The notes under the pieces were generated by a model. That model was not told where the DNA came from. It saw only the letters and a program-made list of their open reading frames with translations, and searched no databases. 35,670 bases of DNA from Clostridiales bacterium (GTDB taxonomy: Bacteria; Bacillota; Clostridia; Lachnospirales; WQUN01): contig JAISGK010000066.1 of NCBI GenBank assembly GCA_031263155.1, positions 1 to 35,670 on the forward strand, read 5' to 3'. The translations under genes and the position numbers were made by a program. Shown here one piece after another: positions 25,487 to 33,245 of this stretch (its first letter is position 1; each line of letters starts with the position of its first letter).

Positions 25487-26764
25487 GTGAAATATATTAT
25501 ACAAAATGACAAACCACTCAAGGGAATTGTAAAAGTCTCGGGATCAAAAAATGCCGTGCTGCCAGTGATGGCGGCAAGTATACTGACCGACGGCGCGGTG
25601 ACCATAAGGGATGTTCCATGTTTATCTGATGTGCAAACCATGGAGAGTATGCTGCAAGCGTTAGGGGTAAAGGTTAGGTATGATAATAAGGCTGGCGTTA
25701 TAAATCTGTCTGTGCCGGAGCGACTGGAGCATGAAGCGCCATATGAATTGGTATGCAAAATGAGGGCGTCATTTTTGGTGATGGGGCCCTTGTTGGCGCG
25801 GTTGGGCAAAGTAAATGTGCCGCTGCCCGGAGGCTGCGCCATTGGATCGCGCCCGGTCGATCTGCATCTGAAAGGTTTTACCGCGCTTGGCGCGGAGATA
25901 GTGCAGGAGCACGGATTTGTCAGCGCGCAGACAAAAAAATTGAGGGGCGCGAAGATATATTTGGACTTTCCCAGCGTGGGCGCGACGGAAAATATAATGA
26001 TGGCCGCGACGTTGGCGGAGGGAATGACGGTAATAGAAAACTGCGCCGTCGAGCCAGAAATTGTAGACCTGGCCAATTTTTTAAACAGCGCGGGCGCTCA
26101 GATACGTGGCGCGGGAACAGGCACAATACGCGTAACCGGCGTTAAGCGCTTGAATGGAACGGATCACACCGTAATACCAGACCGCATAGAGGCGGGCACG
26201 TTTATGATAGCCGCCGGCATTACCAGAGGTGATATTACCGTTACCAATGTTGTGGCGGATCACCTAAAATCTCTTATCGCGAAATTAAAAGAGGTAAATC
26301 TGCTGGTAGATGAAGACGGCGACGGCATACGTGTTATTGGCGAGGGGCGAAAACTTAGGGCGACAGATGTTAAAACATTGCCATACCCCGGCTTCCCAAC
26401 GGATATGCAGGCGCAGTTTATGTGCTTGCTTACAAAGGCGGAGGGCGCGAGTATTGTGACGGAGACCCTGTACGAAAACAGATTTATGCATGTAGGCGAG
26501 CTTAAGCGCATGGGCGCGGATATAAAAATAGAGAGCCGAAGCGCTGTGATAGAGGGGGTGCCGGAGCTGACCGGGGCGCAAGTGAAGGCTACAGATTTGC
26601 GCGCGGGCGCGGCGCTTGTGCTGGCAGGGTTAAGCGCCAGCGGCAGTACAGAGATAAGCGATATTTACCATATAGAGCGTGGGTATTGCGAGCTGGATAC
26701 CAAGCTAAATAGCTTGGGGGCGCATATAATCCGCGTGGGGCAGGGAGAGGAATTGATTAAGTAG
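25487..26764 (+). CDS. murA: UDP-N-acetylglucosamine 1-carboxyvinyltransferase (MurA)
   Basis: MurA transfers enolpyruvate from PEP to UDP-GlcNAc, the first committed step of peptidoglycan synthesis. The 425-residue protein shows [11 protein letters not shown] with Lys21-Asn22, and the catalytic cysteine, the fosfomycin target, as Cys117 in [15 protein letters not shown]. The [10 protein letters not shown] motif is near residue 305. GTG 25487 is chosen because GAGGAGG ends six bases upstream and the product then begins KYIIQ as in the family; the in-frame ATG at 25448 adds 13 unrelated residues. Bacillota often carry two MurA paralogues; which this is cannot be told here. Confidence 0.95.
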   Translation: MKYIIQNDKPLKGIVKVSGSKNAVLPVMAASILTDGAVTIRDVPCLSDVQTMESMLQALGVKVRYDNKAGVINLSVPERLEHEAPYELVCKMRASFLVMGPLLARLGKVNVPLPGGCAIGSRPVDLHLKGFTALGAEIVQEHGFVSAQTKKLRGAKIYLDFPSVGATENIMMAATLAEGMTVIENCAVEPEIVDLANFLNSAGAQIRGAGTGTIRVTGVKRLNGTDHTVIPDRIEAGTFMIAAGITRGDITVTNVVADHLKSLIAKLKEVNLLVDEDGDGIRVIGEGRKLRATDVKTLPYPGFPTDMQAQFMCLLTKAEGASIVTETLYENRFMHVGELKRMGADIKIESRSAVIEGVPELTGAQVKATDLRAGAALVLAGLSASGSTEISDIYHIERGYCELDTKLNSLGAHIIRVGQGEELIK

Positions 26765-26792
26765 CCCCTATCCAGCTGCGGAGGAATAAACC

Positions 26793-26933
26793 TTGGACGA
26801 ATTGTTAGTGTTGAAACAAAGCAGTGGGCATGATCTCGTAGGGGCGCACAGTGTGTATAGACCGAAAGAGTGTACACATTGCGCGCCCGGGCCTCGACCC
26901 GCCGCCCGGTTACCCGATATCGGCGAGGTATAA
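26793..26933 (+). pseudogene. Small ORF running into a GTAGGGG repeat; possible gene remnant
   Basis: GGAGG at 26780-26784 is followed at normal distance by TTG 26793 and the frame MDELLVLKQSSGHDLV, which then enters the inverted-repeat element at 26838 and stops at 26931. Only the first 15 codons precede the repeat. This could be a gene start cut off by insertion of the repeat, or chance. I recognise no family. With the rest of 26765-27082 it is the only coding potential I see between murA and the kinase gene. Confidence 0.25.
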
Positions 26934-26971
26934 AAAGCTTCCAAAAAGGCGAGCGCAATGCGCGCCCCTAC
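26838..26971. repeat. 134-bp GTAGGGG-type inverted-repeat element
   Basis: The ends are perfect 10-bp inverted repeats, GTAGGGGCGC (26838-26847) and GCGCCCCTAC (26962-26971). The left part also folds on itself: GGGCGCACAGTGTGTA at 26842-26857 pairs at 14 of 16 positions with 26875-26890. No transposase and no clear target duplication is present. Repeats with GTAGGGGCG ends are known to me as dispersed intergenic elements in Clostridia genomes; this is recall, not a search. Confidence 0.75.
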
Positions 26972-27082
26972 AACGCATTGTGAAAATGCACGTTTAGAGG
27001 TTCAATTAATTACTCCCACTTACGGTTTCTCCAAAAATGGATTCCCACGTGATCTTCCTTCCATTAAAATATTTACAGGCTA

Positions 27083-27730
27083 TTAGCCACATCGCCGAGG
27101 CAATTCTACCGTAGCGACGCAACCGCCCTCGTCGAGGTTTCGTATGGTAAATTTGCCTCCGTGCTGTGCGACGGTATTGCGGCAATAGCGCAAGCCCACG
27201 CCTGTTCCGTTCGCCTTGGTTGTAAAAATCGAACCGCCAAGTTTTGTCTCATCTAAACCCGTGCCGTTGTCTCTTATAAGCACACGAATGAAGTATGGCT
27301 CTACAATCACATCCGCCTGTATCCTGCCGCCATCGGGCACAGCCTCCACCGCGTTGTTAAGTAGATTGCTAAACACCAGTAACATTTTTTTGCGCATTCC
27401 TACAAAGCTGCATCTACCACTTCTGGGACCCTTAAACTTTATGCTCTCATAGTTGTTTTGATATTCTCTAAAAAGATCCCGCAACATTCCCGTCACATCA
27501 AATTCTTCTTCGCGCTCATCAGCGCGGCTTAAATGTATCAAGTCCAGCACCAGTTGATTTATCTTAAACAATTCCCTCTCAATAACAGCGCAATTCTTGC
27601 CGTACCTGCTCTCTGTGTCGCTGATCTTTATGATGTCCAAGTTTGCCAGAGCAAGTTGCAGTGGGTTTTTTATCTCATGCGCTATGGTGGCGGCTGTCTC
27701 CTCGAAAGTCTCGTAGCTTTGACCCCACAT
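27083..27730 (-). CDS. Soluble sensor-less histidine kinase
   Basis: The 215-residue protein is only a kinase core. The phospho-acceptor is His18 in IAHEIKNPLQLAL, a HisKA helix pair runs to about residue 75, and the ATPase domain has the N box NLLNNAVEA (122-130), G1 DNGTGLD (154-160), the F/G2 segment FTTKANGTGVGL (169-180) and a normal end. There is no PAS, GAF or transmembrane segment, and no response regulator in the window. The core resembles sporulation kinases (KinA/B type). It lies 54 bases downstream of the MPN-LysM membrane protein gene on the same strand and may receive its signal from that protein. AAAGGGG precedes ATG 27730. Confidence 0.88.
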   Translation of the reverse strand: MWGQSYETFEETAATIAHEIKNPLQLALANLDIIKISDTESRYGKNCAVIERELFKINQLVLDLIHLSRADEREEEFDVTGMLRDLFREYQNNYESIKFKGPRSGRCSFVGMRKKMLLVFSNLLNNAVEAVPDGGRIQADVIVEPYFIRVLIRDNGTGLDETKLGGSIFTTKANGTGVGLRYCRNTVAQHGGKFTIRNLDEGGCVATVELPRRCG

Positions 27731-27784
27731 GTAAATTTTCCCCTTTACTCATACCGGTTCTAGTAGATACACTTGTTCGTCATA

Positions 27785-28993
27785 TTATTCGGGTATTTTT
27801 ATAACTGTACCCGAAACGATCAGGTTTGGATCGGTAATGTTGTTGTACTGCATAATACTGTCTACCATGTCGGTCGTACCGAAAAATTTAACCGCTATGG
27901 AGTTAAGCGTGTCGCCGGCTTTTACCGTATATGATGATGGCCGTGGCGTGCTTGATGGTATAGGCGTCAATGTGACCGCGCCGTTTTCTTCAATTACTGT
28001 AGCCGGAATAGTGGGTGTGCCCGCACCGTCAGTTGCCGTCCCGTTTGGCGTCGGGCTGCTCAAGATTTGCTCGCTGCCCGCAAACACGGATTGCGCGCTG
28101 TTGCTTATATTTTGCGCGAGATTTTGATAGCTGGCCAGCAACACTGACGTTTGCCGCTCTAGAGTCGCTATTCTATCCTGATTTTGAATGAGTCCCGCGC
28201 CCATTATAAACGACACAATAAAGAGCACAGCCGACAGACCTACCAATAAATTAAGCATTCGTCTTTGATCGGGCTGCTCTTTGCGCGGTATGCCGCGCGA
28301 GCGCAGCACAGCCGGAGCGGGCAGATGCTCACGATCCCCCCTCTTGGCAGTGTGACTTTCGCGATCTCCTATCCGATCATACTCACCTAATTTTTCATCC
28401 TTATCAGACATAGAGCCATGTATAACAGCCGGCATATCGTTAAAATCCATCCTGTTTCGCACCATGTATTCGTGCATGGCCTCATTCTTGTCGTAGTATA
28501 TGAAATAGCCTTTGCTCTCTTCCAGGGTCATGCCGCTTTTTGTGTATGTATAAAACGCGTTTGTCTTTTCTATTGGATCCATTATAAACATTACTTGATA
28601 TTTCTTTTTAAAGTGACCTATATGTACGTCAATGTAACCGCTATTGAGGTAGACGCCATAGCTGGGCTGGCTTTGCATCCATCCGACGATTTTTTGACCA
28701 GGGAAGTATTGCTCCACGCACGTTTGCGCGTATTCCATGGAGCGCTCAGTAAAAATTGTAAGGCCGTTACGCACTTCGGTGTACTTTCCCTGTACAGCTC
28801 CGTTAATGAATAAAATAGGTTGGCTGTCGATGACCATATACCGCCCTATCAAAATGGCTATCCGTTCCTGATATCCGCCAGCTTCCGCATACGCGTGGAG
28901 ATACGAGCAAACATAATCCTCCATATAGATACGCAGACCCTCACCAATAGAACCGATTTGTTTAATATTGGCTGGTAGCTCGCTGTGCTCCAT
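27785..28993 (-). CDS. Membrane protein: degenerate MPN/JAB-like domain, one TM helix, LysM
   Basis: The 402-residue protein has four parts. Residues about 20-155 resemble an MPN (JAB/JAMM) fold: ERIAILIG at 43-50, then KIVGWMQSQPSYGVYLNSGYIDVH at 101-124 and VMFIMDP at 134-140. In active JAMM proteases this is VGW-HSHP with later Ser and Asp; here both histidines are glutamine (Gln107, Gln109), so metal-dependent peptidase activity is unlikely. A charged linker (195-245), a single hydrophobic helix (246-267), a short coiled-coil-like stretch (268-300), a Thr/Pro-rich spacer (310-352) and a LysM domain (354-400, SYTVKAGDTLNSIAVKFFG) follow. The predicted topology is N-terminus inside, LysM outside on peptidoglycan. 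GGAGG precedes the ATG. The MPN assignment is by motif reading only. Confidence 0.8.
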   Translation of the reverse strand: MEHSELPANIKQIGSIGEGLRIYMEDYVCSYLHAYAEAGGYQERIAILIGRYMVIDSQPILFINGAVQGKYTEVRNGLTIFTERSMEYAQTCVEQYFPGQKIVGWMQSQPSYGVYLNSGYIDVHIGHFKKKYQVMFIMDPIEKTNAFYTYTKSGMTLEESKGYFIYYDKNEAMHEYMVRNRMDFNDMPAVIHGSMSDKDEKLGEYDRIGDRESHTAKRGDREHLPAPAVLRSRGIPRKEQPDQRRMLNLLVGLSAVLFIVSFIMGAGLIQNQDRIATLERQTSVLLASYQNLAQNISNSAQSVFAGSEQILSSPTPNGTATDGAGTPTIPATVIEENGAVTLTPIPSSTPRPSSYTVKAGDTLNSIAVKFFGTTDMVDSIMQYNNITDPNLIVSGTVIKIPE

Positions 28994-29215
28994 TACAACT
29001 CCTCCTGATTACGATACTCCGCTTTATTTTGCATGCCCTTGGTACATGTCTATGCAAGACAAGCAAAATATATCACAATAAATATAAAATAAATAGGAAA
29101 TCATGTTGAATGGCAAAAAAATAATACCTCATTCGTCAACAATATAGTGCGGCATTCGTGTATAAACAGTATAAAACTACATTAAAACCACAACCAAATT
29201 ACTACAGAATTTTTT

Positions 29216-29247
29216 GTAGATTTGATTCTCTAAAATAGGATAAAATA
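29216..29247 (+). promoter_or_regulatory. Possible sporulation (sigma-F-like) promoter for yyaC
   Basis: GTAGA (29216-29220) and GGATAAAATA (29238-29247) resemble a sigma-F -35 and -10 with a 17-base spacer, and YyaC is a sporulation gene in Bacillus. Each element has mismatches, and no good sigma-A pair was found. Speculative. The remaining 28994-29215 is AT-rich with nothing else I can name. Confidence 0.25.
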
Positions 29248-29267
29248 TTAGCATAGAGTTCTAACAA

Positions 29268-29306
29268 TTAACAACAATCATTAACAACAATCACGAACAA
29301 CAATCA
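29268..29306 (+). repeat. Three tandem 13-bp units upstream of yyaC
   Basis: TTAACAACAATCA occurs at 29268-29280 and 29281-29293, followed by CGAACAACAATCA at 29294-29306. A partial unit precedes at 29261. The last unit merges into the following hairpin. Confidence 0.88.
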
Positions 29307-29346
29307 CCAAGCTATAGGCAAGTGACAAATCACCTGCTTGGGTGAT
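29303..29346 (+). promoter_or_regulatory. Nested hairpin just before the yyaC ribosome binding site
   Basis: ATCACCAAGC (29303-29312) pairs with GCTTGGGTGAT (29336-29346) with one bulged G. Inside it, GCAAGTGA and TCACCTGC can pair around CAAA with one mismatch. It ends eight bases before GGGAGG at 29355-29360. Confidence 0.6.
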
Positions 29347-29366
29347 ATACAACCGGGAGGAAACCT

Positions 29367-30011
29367 GTGAGCGAAACACATTACATCAACGCCGCCGATG
29401 CGCCTGCGGCGCAAAAAGTCGGTATCATTTTGGCAGACTGTTTTCAAAAATATTCGTTTGATCATATGGTTTTTTTGTGCATAGGCACAGACAGGGCAAC
29501 GGGCGATAGCTTAGGACCAATAGTCGGTTACAAACTTAAATGCACACTTGCTGAACAGTTGCTTAACGCGGAAAACGGCAAAGCGACACATACTAACACC
29601 GTATCGTTAACACAAGCCCATATCAGCACCGTGTCAGTGTTTGGCACATTAGAAAAACCCGTACACGCCAAAAATATAGAACAAACATTGGATTATATAA
29701 AAGCCGTGTTCGATGACCCATTCATCGCCGCTATAGACGCCAGCCTGGGCAGAACCGAAAACGTAGGGTATGTCACTATATCAGAGTCGGCGTTGGCCCC
29801 TGGCGCGGGATTATCCAAAGACTTACCCAGCGTGGGACGCGTTTCTATTACTGGCATAGTAAACGTGGCCGATGGCATGGATTTTTCCATTTTGCAAAAC
29901 ACTCGCCTACATCTTGTGATGAAGATGTCAGAGGTCATACACGATGGAATACTCGCCGGGCTAAAAAGATTTTTTGCCAACGCTGGCAATTCTGGCGAAT
30001 TTATAGTATAG
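29367..30011 (+). CDS. yyaC: Sporulation protein YyaC (Gpr-like fold)
   Basis: The 214-residue protein belongs to the YyaC family, related in fold to the spore germination protease Gpr and to hydrogenase-maturation proteases. The signature FLCIGTDRATGDSLGPIVGYKL lies near residues 36-57, FIAAIDASLGRTENVGYV near residue 118, and a PGAGLSKDLPSVG segment near residue 148. It is found in spore formers and its substrate is not known. GTG 29367 is preceded by GGGAGG six bases away. Upstream lie three 13-bp repeats and a hairpin; downstream is the permease gene, 30 bases away. Confidence 0.92.
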   Translation: MSETHYINAADAPAAQKVGIILADCFQKYSFDHMVFLCIGTDRATGDSLGPIVGYKLKCTLAEQLLNAENGKATHTNTVSLTQAHISTVSVFGTLEKPVHAKNIEQTLDYIKAVFDDPFIAAIDASLGRTENVGYVTISESALAPGAGLSKDLPSVGRVSITGIVNVADGMDFSILQNTRLHLVMKMSEVIHDGILAGLKRFFANAGNSGEFIV

Positions 30012-30041
30012 TGAACTCAAAATCACAGATCGGGGTGTAAG

Positions 30042-31184
30042 GTGCACAAGTTTTATGCACGTCACAAAGATAAAATCGACAAAATTGTTTTTGTATTGTC
30101 ATTATTGATATTAGTTTATCTATTTTTTACACACCTGTTCGATCTGTTTTCTCCCTTTGTTTTTGGCTTTATTTTTTCACTTGTTTTGTTCCCTTTGCGC
30201 AAATTGATGTGCGATAAATTTAAGATGAACAAGGGGTTCGCGTCATTTCTTTGTCTGCTGTTGCTTATTATCGCGCTAACGGTTGTCAGTGTCACAGTTG
30301 TCAACAAAATAATATCGCAGGCACGCTCGTTTGTCCAGAGTGTTCCCTTTTATGTAAATGAATTGACTTCTTTGTGGCAGAGATTACAAACAGCGCTACA
30401 GGATCTTCTCATAATGATACCCGAAAGCATAAAGGAATTGTTTACCGACGGAGATTTTATACCCAAACTTACATCCAGTGTGGGTAGCTGGACGACAGGC
30501 GGCACGTTAAATGTCGTAAGCAACATACCCGCGTTTTTTGTGAATATGCTGTTGTGTTTCATCTCGTGCTTCTTTTTTTTGCGCGACCGCGAGCGGATGT
30601 TCGCGCTTCTTAAATCCAAAACGCCCAGCTGGATTGCCCATCATGCCGTTGCTATCAAAAAAGGCATGATATTTGCCATATTTGGCTATATAAAAGCGCA
30701 AGCGATACTCATGTCTATAGTGGCGTGTATAGTTATCATAGGGCTTATTATTTGCGGGTATCCGTACGCGCTGTTTGTCGGCATTTTGATCGCGCTGCTT
30801 GATATGCTCCCATTGTTTGGCAGCGGCGCGGTTTTGTGGCCATGGGCGTTATACTCGTTCGTATCGGGCAATGTAACAATGGGCATAGGCTGCCTTGTGA
30901 TATACCTTATTATATTCATCACCCGGCAGACGCTGGAGCCGCGCATACTGGGCAGTCAAATAGGCATACACCCGCTGCTCACCCTTGTTGCGCTGTACGT
31001 GGGTTTACAGTTATTTGGCGCGGTGGGATTGATTTTGGGGCCCGCGCTGGTGATCATGGTACAGGCGGTGTATCGTTCGCAAAAGGCAAGCGATGTCGCG
31101 CCCGATGCCAGCCAAGAAGATCTTCAATCGGGAGATATATCTTATATAACAGAAGAGGGGGAAGACAATGCAAACAATAAGTGA
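30042..31184 (+). CDS. AI-2E (PerM/YdiK) family membrane permease
   Basis: The 380-residue protein has about eight hydrophobic helices arranged as in the AI-2E/PerM family, with the C-terminal block IALLDMLPLFGSGAVLWPWALY and the TRQTLEPRILGSQIGIHPLLTLVALYVGLQLFG signature near residues 300-332. Family members export diverse small molecules or ions, and in Bacillota some are produced during sporulation; transport of autoinducer-2 should not be assumed. GTG 30042 follows GGGG. The hydrophilic acidic C-terminal tail overlaps hflX by 17 bp, so the operon yyaC-permease-hflX is tightly packed. Confidence 0.88.
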   Translation: MHKFYARHKDKIDKIVFVLSLLILVYLFFTHLFDLFSPFVFGFIFSLVLFPLRKLMCDKFKMNKGFASFLCLLLLIIALTVVSVTVVNKIISQARSFVQSVPFYVNELTSLWQRLQTALQDLLIMIPESIKELFTDGDFIPKLTSSVGSWTTGGTLNVVSNIPAFFVNMLLCFISCFFFLRDRERMFALLKSKTPSWIAHHAVAIKKGMIFAIFGYIKAQAILMSIVACIVIIGLIICGYPYALFVGILIALLDMLPLFGSGAVLWPWALYSFVSGNVTMGIGCLVIYLIIFITRQTLEPRILGSQIGIHPLLTLVALYVGLQLFGAVGLILGPALVIMVQAVYRSQKASDVAPDASQEDLQSGDISYITEEGEDNANNK

Positions 31185-32472
31185 TCGTCGCGAACGATTT
31201 GTGCTTGGCGCGGTACAAAGCGACATGTCTCAAAGCGACAGTTTAAACGAACTGGCGCTGCTTGTCGATACAGCCGGAGGCGAGGTGGCGGCTACTGTGG
31301 TACAAAATTTAAGATCCTCTCACCCCACGCATTATTTCGGCAAGGGAAAGCTGGATGAAATAAGAAGCCTAATGGACGAATTGAATATCGCGGCCGCGCA
31401 AAACGACGAAGAAGATTCTGTCCGGGACAGCGTAAGCCTGGCCCAAGGCAGCGTAAGCCTGACCCAGGACAGCGTAAGCCTGGCGATTGACGACGAATTA
31501 AGCGCAACCCAACAGCGCAACATTGAAGAGGCGTTAAACTGCCAAGTGCTGGATCGCACCAGCATCATACTTGATATTTTTGCAAGCCACGCGGTAACCG
31601 CCTCTGGTAAGGCCCAGGTAGAGGCGGCGCAGCTTAAGTACCGCTTGTTACATCTTACAGGGCGCGGGGTAGAGATGTCTCGCCTGGGCGGCGGCATAGG
31701 GACCCGCGGACCGGGCGAAAAAAAGCTGGAGACAGATAAGAGGCACATACGCGCAAGGTTGGCGCAGCTTGGTGACGAACTAAAAGAGATCGCGCGCCAA
31801 GGCGAGGTTATACGTAAAGGACGCAAATTGCCCGTAGTGTCACTGGTCGGTTATACCAACGCGGGCAAATCCACATTGATGAACATGATAACCGGTTCTC
31901 ATTTACCAGCGCAGGATAAGCTGTTCGCGACACTTGATACCACCATACGCGCGTCCGGCGCCGGCAACAGCAAATTTCTGCTTGCTGACACCGTCGGCTT
32001 TATCAACAAACTACCCCATCATTTGATAGACGCCTTTAAAGCCACGCTTGACGAATTAAAGTTTGCCGACATACTACTGCATGTGGTTGACGTGTCCAAT
32101 ACTGGCTATATTAAACAAATGGATGTTGTAAACAAAACCCTTCACGATCTGGGTATACGTAATGAGCATGTGATAACCGTGTTTAACAAAGCGGATAAGT
32201 TGGAATCGCCGCCCGCGAGGCAGGACGGCGTCGTCGTGTCGGCCTCGACAGGACTGGGTATAGACACCCTGCTGGATCTGATCGACAATACCTTACAGAA
32301 CCTGCGAAAGCATGTAGCCGTAATTATTCCATACAGCCAGGGTCGATTTATAAGGCTTATTTACGATGGCGGCGAAGTGCTGGATGAGAAACATTTGGAA
32401 AATGGTACGTACATCGAAGCGTATGTGGACGCTGAGACAGCCGGACGGTTGGTGGGTTTTAGTTCGCCATAA
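31168..32472 (+). CDS. hflX: GTPase HflX
   Basis: HflX is a ribosome-splitting, 50S-binding GTPase that rescues stalled or heat-damaged ribosomes. The HflX domain has HPTHYFGKGKLDEI near residue 52, the DDELSATQQRNIEEAL segment near 108 and the glycine-rich SRLGGGIGTRGPGEKKLETD near 171-190. The G domain has GYTNAGKST (228-236), FATLDTT and DTVGFINKLPHHL, NKAD and SAS. Between residues 80 and 107, just before DDELS, there is an insertion encoded by three 21-bp tandem repeats giving (D/G)SVSL(A/T)Q. The start ATG has GAGGGGG upstream and overlaps the permease gene. Confidence 0.96.
   Translation: MQTISDRRERFVLGAVQSDMSQSDSLNELALLVDTAGGEVAATVVQNLRSSHPTHYFGKGKLDEIRSLMDELNIAAAQNDEEDSVRDSVSLAQGSVSLTQDSVSLAIDDELSATQQRNIEEALNCQVLDRTSIILDIFASHAVTASGKAQVEAAQLKYRLLHLTGRGVEMSRLGGGIGTRGPGEKKLETDKRHIRARLAQLGDELKEIARQGEVIRKGRKLPVVSLVGYTNAGKSTLMNMITGSHLPAQDKLFATLDTTIRASGAGNSKFLLADTVGFINKLPHHLIDAFKATLDELKFADILLHVVDVSNTGYIKQMDVVNKTLHDLGIRNEHVITVFNKADKLESPPARQDGVVVSASTGLGIDTLLDLIDNTLQNLRKHVAVIIPYSQGRFIRLIYDGGEVLDEKHLENGTYIEAYVDAETAGRLVGFSSP
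31426..31488 (+). repeat. In-frame 3 x 21-bp tandem repeat inside hflX
   Basis: Units at 31426-31446, 31447-31467 and 31468-31488 share the core CAGCGTAAGCCTG. Their translation is DSVSLAQ, GSVSLTQ and DSVSLAI (residues 87-107). The unit length keeps the reading frame. Confidence 0.92.
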
Positions 32473-32510
32473 AGACGCTCTGGCAGATCTAATGGCACAG
32501 CGCGTGACTC

Positions 32511-32543
32511 GAACTCGTGCCGAACTCGTGCCGAACTCGTGCC
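32511..32543 (+). repeat. 3 x 11-bp perfect tandem repeat between hflX and the YigZ-family gene
   Basis: GAACTCGTGCC occurs three times without a break at 32511-32521, 32522-32532 and 32533-32543, immediately before the next gene's ribosome binding site. Confidence 0.95.
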
Positions 32544-32557
32544 GAGGGAGAGAATGG

Positions 32558-33217
32558 TTGAGCATGAAAGAAGGTTTTTTAACACTGCGACCGTGCGAGG
32601 CGCGATATGAGGACAGAAAATCGGTGTTTCTCGCTATGGGGGCGCGGGCTGACAGCGAAAGTGACGCCCTGGATCTATTGGAAAAACGCAGGGTACAAAT
32701 GCCAGACGCGTCGCATCATATTTATGCCTGGCGCTTGGGTATGCCATCCGCCCCGCGTGAGCGTTTTTCGGACGACCGCGAACCGAAGGGCACCGCCGGT
32801 TTGCCCGCGCTGTACGCCATGCGAGGCGCTGGCGTCACTAGCGCGGTTATCATAGTGACCCGATACTTTGGAGGCGCCCTGCTGGGCACAGGAGGGCTTA
32901 CGCGCGCCTACGGCGCGGCGGCAAAACTAATCTGCAAACCTCAAAACATTATAGGTATGAAATGGTGTGGACGCGTACTCATCACGATAGACTACGTATT
33001 TTTGGGTAAGGCGCAGTATTATATCGCGCAGCGCAACTATCATGTCGAGTCGATCGAGTATGCGGATAACGTGCGGCTAACGCTAGTTATTTGGGCTGAG
33101 GAAACAGAAAGCCTGTCGCGATCTGTGGCGGACATAACCAGCGGCGCGGCAACTGTAGAAACGGTGGATGAATTCTACCACCATTTAGAGAACGATACCG
33201 ACAGCGGCATTGTGTGA
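32558..33217 (+). CDS. YigZ/IMPACT (UPF0029) family protein
   Basis: The protein of about 219 residues is of the YigZ/IMPACT type, an RNA-binding-like fold linked in eukaryotes to Gcn2 control; the bacterial role is unsettled. The signature is clear: YEDRKSVFLAMG near residue 16, RFSDDREPKGTAGLPAL near 67-83 and VTRYFGGALLGTGGLTRAYGAA near 98-120, then a C-terminal UPF0029-type ferredoxin-like domain. TTG 32558 has AGGGAG seven bases upstream; ATG 32564, two codons later, is an alternative. In-frame sequence further upstream is a shadow of hflX and the 11-bp repeats. Confidence 0.88.
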   Translation: MSMKEGFLTLRPCEARYEDRKSVFLAMGARADSESDALDLLEKRRVQMPDASHHIYAWRLGMPSAPRERFSDDREPKGTAGLPALYAMRGAGVTSAVIIVTRYFGGALLGTGGLTRAYGAAAKLICKPQNIIGMKWCGRVLITIDYVFLGKAQYYIAQRNYHVESIEYADNVRLTLVIWAEETESLSRSVADITSGAATVETVDEFYHHLENDTDSGIV

Positions 33218-33245
33218 CGCCTTTGAGCGCCCATAGACCTGATGT

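Noticed and set aside
29268-29306. CRISPR-like array
   Set aside because: Units are 13 bases, directly abutting with no spacers, and no cas gene is present.
30042-31184. Autoinducer-2 exporter and a quorum-sensing role
   Set aside because: The family name does not imply AI-2 transport; members carry varied substrates and no quorum-sensing gene is nearby.
32293-32585. Minus-strand ORFs over the hflX 3' end and the 11-bp repeats
   Set aside because: They are antisense shadows; the repeat gives them length but no recognisable domain or binding site.
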